Shown here piece after piece: positions 25,501 through 34,500 of a stretch of 64,000 bases of DNA. Numbering within the stretch: position 1 is the stretch's first letter; each line of letters opens with the position of its first letter. The position numbers were made by a program, and so were the translations under genes. This stretch comes from Dromiciops gliroides (taxonomy: Eukaryota > Chordata > Mammalia > Microbiotheria > Microbiotheriidae). Where the stretch lies: assembly GCF_019393635.1 (NCBI RefSeq), contig NC_057864.1:442936822-443000821 (forward strand), in the 5' to 3' direction. Below the pieces are notes generated by a model. The model ran no database searches. It worked only from the letters and a program-made list of their open reading frames with translations, and was not told the origin of the DNA.

Positions 25501-28500
25501 TTTGTAGATGGAGATATAGTCTCTCCTGGGTAGGATTTTAGGGTAACAAACATATAAAAAATTAAACAAAAGTTCTTCAGGAAAAAACTGGAAGGAGAAT
25601 AAACAGCTTAGGAAATAAAATGGTAAATTTATTCAAGTAACAGAATCCTTGAAAATTAGAATAGTCCAAATAGAAATCAATAACTTCAGCAAGAAATATC
25701 AAAACAAAATCAAAAGTCTGAAAAAATATAAGAAAATGAAAATGTGAGGTGTCAAAAATTACTAACTTGGAAAAAAAATCAAGGAGAGATAATTTAAGGA
25801 ATCACCAGACTCCATCAAAGCCATTATTTTTTTAAAAACAAAAAAAAGAAACTTTCATACTTCATTTCAAGAAATCAGAAATTAAAACTGAACAGCTCTA
25901 TTAGAACTCTATTAGAGTGAATCACAGAAAGAATATATCCTCCTGAAAGAAACCCCAAAAGGAGAAGTCCCAGGGAATGTCATAGCTAAAATCCAAATTT
26001 TTCACACCAAAGGGAAATACTACTTGCATACAGAAGAAAGAAGTATTTAGAACCAGTCAGAAAGACACAAGACTTAGGAACTGCTACCAAAATTAAGATA
26101 AATATATTCCAAAAGGCAAAATATATGAATTTACAACCAAGATTAACTTATCCTGCAAAACTGGATATAATCTAATAGTGAAGGGAAGGGGAATCTTTAA
26201 TAGAGGACTTGTGATGTTTCTGATGAAAAGATTAGACCTTTAGTGGGAACTTAAAAACACAAACACGAGAGTTAAGAAAAACCTAGAAAGGTAAATTTAT
26301 TTGAGCAATTAGAAGGGGTTGTATGATGATACAGTCCCAACATTCTAATATGGAAAGGGGGAAAATTAAACAAGTGTCTTTCAGTACCATAATGCCTTTA
26401 TCATATTGAGGGAGGCAGATAAAAGAACAGAACCTGGTGTCAGATTGGTTCTATTCTGAGAGTACTAAGAGGAAAAAGAGAAGGAAGTGTAAGAAAGGAA
26501 TACATTAGTGTAGAAAGAAGGGGTGGAACTTGATGTTTCTCATAACTAGGATATGTGAGAATTATGGTGGAAGCTAGGCGGTGCAGGGGATAGCACACTG
26601 GCCCTGAAGTTGGGAGGCCCTGAGTTCAAATGTGACCTCAGACACATATTAGCTGTGTGACCCTGGGCAAATAATCACTTAGCCCCAATTGCCTTAAAAC
26701 ATCTGGGGTCATCTCCACTCATCCTGATTATGTATCTTGCCACTGGACCCAGATGGCTTTGGAGGGGACAGAGTAAGGCTGGTGACTTTGCACAGCCCTT
26801 CCTCAATTAAATCCAATTCATTACAAGTCATGACATCTGTCATGGTCCTCTTCAAGAATGAGGGACAAAAAACAACGTGAGAATATATAAATATGAAGGG
26901 GAAGGAGGAATGGTCATGAACCTCTTATCTGAATGGGTCAAAGGAAGATTGAACACACACATACACAGAAACAGGAAGAAATAAGGCGAGGTGGGGGGGG
27001 CGGGGGTGTAGTTAAGAGTAAGAGTCAAAAATAAAACAAATTTCTTGATCCTAAAGAGGGGAATAAAAGAAAATAAAAGCCTGGAAGATCCCTCTCTTTC
27101 CCATTATACATATACATCATCAATGGATATACATCTGAGGATTACCAGCATAGATGATACTTGAACTCATGGGAGTTGATGGGATCACCCAAATGAGAGT
27201 AAAGAGGGAGAAAAAAACAGGCCCAGGAAAGATCCTTGTGGGGTGTCCATGGTTTCAGGGTAAGATGTGGATGAAGATCCAGCAAAGGAAACTGAGAAGT
27301 GTTCAGATAGGTAAGAACCAAGAGAAAGCAGAAAAACCTAGAAGAGTATCCAGGAGAAGAGGGTGACTGACAATGCCAAAGGATGCACAGAGGTAAAAAA
27401 GGTTGAGGATTTTAAAAAAGACCATGAAATCTAGCAACAAAGAGATCATCAGTAACTTTGGAGTGAAGTTTCAGGTAAATGATAATGCTGGAGCCAGATT
27501 GCAGAGGGTTTAGAAGTGAATGAGAGGAGAGGAAGTGTAGAGGAAGTGTAGACAGCTTTGTTTTGTTCCTTGAAATCTCATGGAGTCATTAGTTTCTACT
27601 CAATCAATTCTAATTTTTAAGGAATTATTTTCTTCAGTGAACTTTTGTACCTTTCTTCTCATTTGGCTAATTCTGCTTTTTAAAGTTATTTTTAGTAATT
27701 TTTGTGCCTCTTTTAGCAAGCTGTTCTTTTTTTTTCCATAATTTTTTTGAATTGCTCTCATTTCGTTTCCTAATTTTTCCTCTACTGTTATTTATTTTTA
27801 ATAATTTTGGGGTTTGCTCTTATTAAAAAAATCTTTCTCGGGCAGCTAGGTGGCGAAGTGGATAGAGCACCAGCCCTGGATTCAGGAGTACCTGAGTTCA
27901 AGTCCAGCCTCAGACACTTAACACTTGATAGCTGTGTGACTCTGGGCAAGTCACAAACCCAATTGCCTTACTAAAAATAAAAAAAATTAAAAAAAAAAAT
28001 CTTTCTTTAGCTCTTATAAGAATTCTTGTTGGAATTGTGTCCAATTTGCAACCCCCCTGTCCCTTTTTTCAGGCTTTGCTTGTAGCTGTTTTCATATCAT
28101 TGTCTTGATTTTGTGCCTTGAACTTCCCTGACACCATAGTAGTTTTTTTTTTAATGGTTAGGTTCTTTTTTTGTTGTTTGCTCATTTTTCTAGCCTATAT
28201 TTTGATTTTGGGCTTCATGTTAAGAGTTCAGTTATTTTCACAGTTAGTTGGGTGGGGAAAGGTGTTTGTAAGTTTTCAGTGATTCTAAAGTGGAGTGATC
28301 CAGATGGGTATGGTTACTGCTCCACTGCTCTCCTGTCCTGCATTCTGGTCCTTACCCAAGAAGGACCCTGCTTTCCTTACAGCAGCAAGTTGTAAGGAAT
28401 TAATTGTGATTTGGGGTTTCTATGACCCCATCTTTACTTCATAATGGTCAGACTGAAAAGATGTAATCTTGAAAAGCCTAAGAGAAGATGGGTGTGTACT

Positions 28501-31500
28501 TGATGAGATTATAGAACAAACAAAAGGAACTCTGATCAGATCTGTCATGTATATTAGGTGGGACTGAATAACACAAAGAACATTTATTGAGTCAAAGTAT
28601 CTAATAAAGTACCTAAGCCCCACCTAGGAGTTCCCCTACACCACATGGGCCTGGCCAAATTATAATGGGGACAGCCCAGGGGTATGTTGAACCAATGGAA
28701 GACTCAGCATGGCTAAGAACCTCCCTTCCTGTGGGAGACGCAGGAAAGGGGAAGAGAGAGCTCAGGGAGAAACAGAGAAAGAAAGAGGAGCTGGTGGTGG
28801 TTGACCTTTGGACGGAACCAGGAGACACTGCACAGCTGATTCTCCTTGGAACTACAGATTCCAGGTGGTGGTGAGTTTAAACACAAACAACGGTTGAACA
28901 ACAGTTGAAGCGAGGCTGGCTCTATAGGCCAGTCCAGCTGGAAGCAAGTTTAGGGTTTGAGTCAGTTTTTGTTCAAGCCAAGCTGTTCTGAGTAGCTGAG
29001 GAAGCAGAGCTTATTCGAGGTAGCTGGGGGCCTTTTTACCCTAGAGATTTAGATTCTAACCATCTGGGAAGTGGGACATATTTTTCCCTTTCTCTATCCC
29101 CTTTCTCATTGTCCCTGGCTCTATTAATTTCACTTATGTTGTAAATTTTGTTCCCATTAATAAAACCTGATTTGTTTGTGGAAAAGAGGCTGTTAATCTC
29201 CTTTCTTATCAGTCTGAGAGAAATAACTAAAGAAAAGGCAATTTGGAAGAGAGGAAACTGGATCTAGAGGTCTCCCATTATTTTCTGAACCCCAATATTA
29301 TGGCGAGCTGCCCAATTAACTCTCCCCATACTGAATTTGGCCCATACAAAGTACTAGTGTTCCTCTCTGCCTTGGAACTGCAACAAGGCCCCTGCACTCT
29401 TGTAAGTGAAAATTCTCCTCCACCTTTGAACCATAGCTCAGAAGTAGGTAATGGGCAGTGGAACTGCCAAATAGTCCCTAGCTCTGCACAGTGCATGCGA
29501 AAGGGTTCCTTGTAATCTATTTGTCCAGTCCCCTTACTGTCTCTGGATGGTGAGGGTGCCTAGAATTGTTGCTGCTGCTGCTGTCTCCAAGGCCCATACC
29601 TGGCACTGCTGTGTGCTGTGCTATTATGGTCCATCCCCACTGCAGTGTCACAGACCTCTGACCTAAGTAGTTTGGGGCTGGAAAAATGTCTTGCTCCGAT
29701 CTTTTGTTGGCTATGCCAGTCCAGAATTTGATTCTCTGCATTATTTTAAAACTGTCTGGAGGGTAATGTTAGGAGAGTTCAGCTGGAATACTTCCTCTAG
29801 TCAGCCATCTTGGCTCTGCTTCTATAGATAGCTTTTTCAGAGTTTAGCCCAGAAGGAAAGAGAAATATACAAGACGACAGCTAGCAGGGATGGTAGGACT
29901 GAATGTAGTTTTTTTTTTTAAAGGATACAAATGTTTGTGGACATATCTGTAAGCAGTATGGCCAATAAACAGAGAAAGATTCAAGACTAGAAAGTAGAGA
30001 TATCAGGGGAGCAGTTTACTGAGGAAGATGAGATGGCACCAAGGGTACACATAAAGGGGTTTGTCTTGGTGGACCACCTCTTCAATTGAGATATGTGAAG
30101 GAGAACGATCACATCTGAATGATATGAGGAGGCAAGAAAGAGCTCTGGGTGAATGGCCTCAATTTTTGGAGAAATATAAGACAAGGTTCTCAGCACAGAA
30201 AAGGGGGAATAGGGTACTATGGGAATTCTGAAGAAGGATAAAAAGGTTTGGAAAAGCTATGATGGTAAGTGGGAGAGTGAATCAATTAGGGAGGGGCAAA
30301 AGGATTGTCTTGCTGCAGAGGGGACAGTTGAGAATTTATAACATGTTTGTAGTAGACTATTAGCACAATTTTGTGATTCTTTTCTAGTTCCACTTAGTAC
30401 CATGTGAAGAGTGAAGCAATATATAAAGTTAGAGTTTAACAAGGTATGATCAGTGATAGGAATGGGGTGGGGATATGAGGACTTGAATGTAGAGTTGAAC
30501 AGATTCACCAAGTGGTTGAGAATGGAAAGAAATTCCAAAGAAAGGACAAATAAACAGGACACATTTGAAAGTTTGGTATGGAATTTGTTATATACCATTT
30601 AAAAAAGCAAATGGTATGAAATTGGGTCATCCTTTCATATACTGGCCTCATTTTGTGTTCTGCTATATATGTTAAAATGTTTGTTAAGGGACAGAATTTT
30701 AAAAAAATTAAGTAAAAAGAACAACACAACAAATAAAACTAAATACTGTCAAATTATTACTTATCCTGGCCCCGACATATAAGTGAGGTGGGAGACAATA
30801 AATGTGGAACACTATATATAATGACTGACTTTTTTGATAAGTTGGTTAGTTTTGCTAAACTTTTTCCTTTTAAAAAAATGTTATAAAGACTGCTTGGGGG
30901 AGGGAGGAAAAGGAATATGTTGATAAATGTGGATGATTTTTTAAAAAGATATCAATAAAATGTGTGTTTTTTTAAATAGAAAGGCAACATTAAATTCTTT
31001 TTACTTTTCCTACTTCCAAGGTGAGATATTTTCATGTTCAGTCCAGATGACAAATTTTAAAACTTACTTTTTACCTGCAAAAAATAACTCCATTCAATCG
31101 AACTATCATACTATATTACTATTTTATCCTGAAGTACAAGTTGTATTAGCTTTCACAAGCTAAAATTATCAGTTCCTCAAAAGTAAGAACAGTACATTTT
31201 ATTTCTTTCACATTCCTCTATTCTTGCAATTAGTCAAGGATTTACTGAATACCTTCCAAGTGTCCAACACTGACCATTCTGTAGGATATATAAAAAGAAA
31301 ATATTTGTTGAATGAATATAACAGGAGGTCTCAGAGAAACATTTAGAGTAAAGTAACTGTACAGTTCTGACCTGTAGGGAGGAAGGGGAATGTTTTATTT
31401 TTAAAATCATTCAATTTAATTCATTTAAACAAAACCTCTACTAAGGTGCCTAATATATGGAAGATAAAAATGAAATAATTCCTGCCCTCAAGCAACATTC

Positions 31501-34500
31501 CACTAGAGAGATTCAGAATTTGTAAAAGAAAATGCAAAGCAGTTTCAAGAGAGAATGCCAATAACAAGTGTGATTAGGAAAGGCCTGATGAAGGTAGTAG
31601 TGTGAGCTTTGATAGAAGCTGGCAATGAGATGAAGATAAGGAAGTAATGTATTCCAAATAGGAGGGGATCAATTCCAAGAGTTGGAATGTGACATACAGG
31701 GAACAGCTAAAGTGAGTGTGGAAAGGGAAATAACATGAAATAAAACTGAAAAAAATAGGTGGAGGATATTTGTAGAGTTCTTTAAATGCCAAAAAAGAGA
31801 GTATGTTTTCTATAGAGGACATAGGGAGCCATCAAATATTTTTGAATAAGGGGTATGTGGAGAATGGATTAGAGAAAGTATATCTGGAGGTAGGGGTATC
31901 AGTTAGGAGGCCACTGTAATAGTCTATCAGAGCATATAAGGTCCTCAATTAGGGTAGAGCAGAGTAGGGGGAAAAGGGAACAGATGGAAGAGATGCTACT
32001 CCATTGTTTGGCCACAGGAAGCACTCAGTGGATCCTTGATTAATGACAGGTAGGAGAGAGTGAAGAGAGGAAGGGAGAATCAGCAACACTTGACAAGTAA
32101 CTGGATTTGTTTGGGGAAGTCATCATTTTCTCCAAAATGGAGAATGTAAGTGACTATAAGGAAGTTAGTGCCCTCAACAGTAACTGAATAGTTTGGAAGA
32201 GGAATGAATTTGGGGTGGGGGGTGTTAAAGATAGCAGGACATAATGAGTTTGAGATGCCTACAGGACAATTGTGGAAATATTCAGTAGGCAGTTAGCAAC
32301 ATAGGACCAGATTTCAGGAGAGAGATTTAGGCTGGATTTGAGATTTGAGAGTCATCTGCTTAAACATCACTGAGGTCATATGACTGAAAGATGATACACT
32401 TTTCCAACAGCAAAAATAATATCTTACCTCTAGTTGAGCTAGTTTTTCCTGAATCTTACAAAACTGGTCATCATCCACTTGAACAGCTTTCCTCATCACT
32501 TCTCCCATTTCACAGATTCTATCAATCTGACTTTCAATTTCCTGTTAAGATATTAAGTATATTAATTCTGCACTGCCCTGCAGGAAGAACAACAAACAAA
32601 ACAAAAGGTAAAGTATTTATGAGAAGAGTCAAGGAACATGATCCCACTTAATCAAAAAGCACTCTAGGGGCAGCTAGGTGGTGCAGTGGATAAAGCACCG
32701 GCCCTGGATTCAGGAGGACCTGAGTTCAAGTCTGGCCTCAGACACTTGACACTTACTAGCTGTGTGACCCTGGGCAAGTCACTTAATCCCCATTGCCCCG
32801 CAAAAAAAAAAAAAAAAAAGCACACTCTCATCTCACATATCCAACCAATTGTCAGAACTTCCCATTTCTATATGTCCATCTCTCCTGTCTAACACTCTTT
32901 TCCCCTGATCCTGGGTACTTCAAGGGGTCTGTCTCTGTCTCATACTATATTGTATTCTATGTCAAATGAATTTAAAAGTTCCCCTATTGGCTTTCCCCAG
33001 ATAAGTGACTAATTCCTCAAGTACATGAATAGAAGTTGTATTTCTTTCACTCTCTCCTCCCTCCTTCATTAATAAGGATTAAGTACCTCCCACATGGTCA
33101 AACACTGTATACTATGAAGGAACTTGAAAAAAAAAAACTTTCTGAATGACTATAGAGAAGTTCTTAGAAACACTTGACATCAGTCAGGGTAAAGTAAACA
33201 CAGAGCTCTGACCTACATACACAGTTCAGAAGAATTCAGTATTTCTATTATTAATTCTTTTTCATATTCACTACTCTTTTGTGTTATAGAATCATAGGAA
33301 ACACAGACCTCAGATCAAGGCTATTATTAAACATTACCAATAAAGTGATAAATATGGAAAGAAAAAAAGATAACTTTTCTTAAGGAAAAAAATCCTATTA
33401 TCCCTGTTATTCTTATCCTTTAAACTTCTTGATAAAGCTATATAGACGGCAAGAAATTTATAAAAACAATTTCTAGATTCAATTCAATTTAATAAATATT
33501 TATTGTGAAATTTCTTACTAAAGAATGAGATTGGTGCGCTTTCAAGACAGGTTCAGCATCCACTGCTTTTTTAGCAATCATTAATTGTAGCATCTGTTTC
33601 CTGTACTTGCTCATGATGAGTTCCAAAGCATCCTGGTGTTCTTCCAAGGAAATCCACAACTCTATCAAAGAACAAGTGAAGTAAACTGGCAGTGATATCA
33701 GAGACAGTGTAGCCCCTCCACCCCATCTGATACCAGTAACACTCGACGACGTATTTACATAGACTAGTGATGCCTATAATTTTAGAAGCTGTGCTAGCCA
33801 ATGGTCCATGCATTACAAATCAAAGCATCTCAGGTTCCCATTCAACGAAAATTTATGATACCATATGGCATATATATGTGTAATATACACATATTTAAAT
33901 TCAAGTATATTGGAAGTCACTGCTTTAGAATATCAAACTGAACTTTCAGAAAGTACTGTCCTTAGAAACAACTCATATCTGTCAAATATGATATAATCTT
34001 TATAATCATGAGTTTAAAAAAAAGACTTCAATTGTATTTACTGAACTTAAGACGTTTCAATTACCTGACAATACTGAAAAGGATCACCTATTAATTGGTG
34101 CTAATTTCTTACAAAGACTGTTATTTAACAAGATACTTATTAAAATAATTTCGGAGGCAGTGCACCAAATTCTGATTCCTTGTATGGGGATAAATAAACT
34201 AGCTAAAACTATCCTTTTCAAAGCGAGGCATTTTGGAGAGAAACGGGGAATGAGCTATGGCTAAACCAACCTCGGTTCTCCTGCTGCAGGTCTCTAATCT
34301 GCGTGTTCTCTTGGGACAGCAGGATGTGCGGTTTGTATTTGGACATGTCCTTCAGGTCGGCGGCATCCTCTTGATACTGGTTAAACAGACAGACCAACCG
34401 CCACAAAAGTAAGTCTACCGCGGAGGACCGGAAGGGCCCGGAGCGGAGTCCGAGTCATAGCGGACAGACTCCACCCCGAGCCCTCCAGCTCCCACCTAGC

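Larger units (their letters stand above)
27570..29823 (-). mobile_element. L1/HAL1 5' portion (antisense) with nested SINE and solo LTR
   Basis: The right end (TCAGCCATCTTGGCTCTGC, 29801-29819) is the antisense of the L1 5' UTR start, also present at 38093 in sense (GCAGAGCCAAGATGG). The left part (27580-27840) is the antisense of the ORF1 coiled coil, with TTATTTTCTTCAGTGAAC and AGCAAGCTGTTC as landmarks. A SINE (27839-27990) and a 958-bp solo LTR (28391-29348) lie inside it. Confidence 0.8.

Noticed and set aside
25400-26560. Novel coding gene in the A-rich sequence
   Set aside because: The order of motifs matches a decayed HAL1/L1 ORF1 region, and frames are broken throughout.
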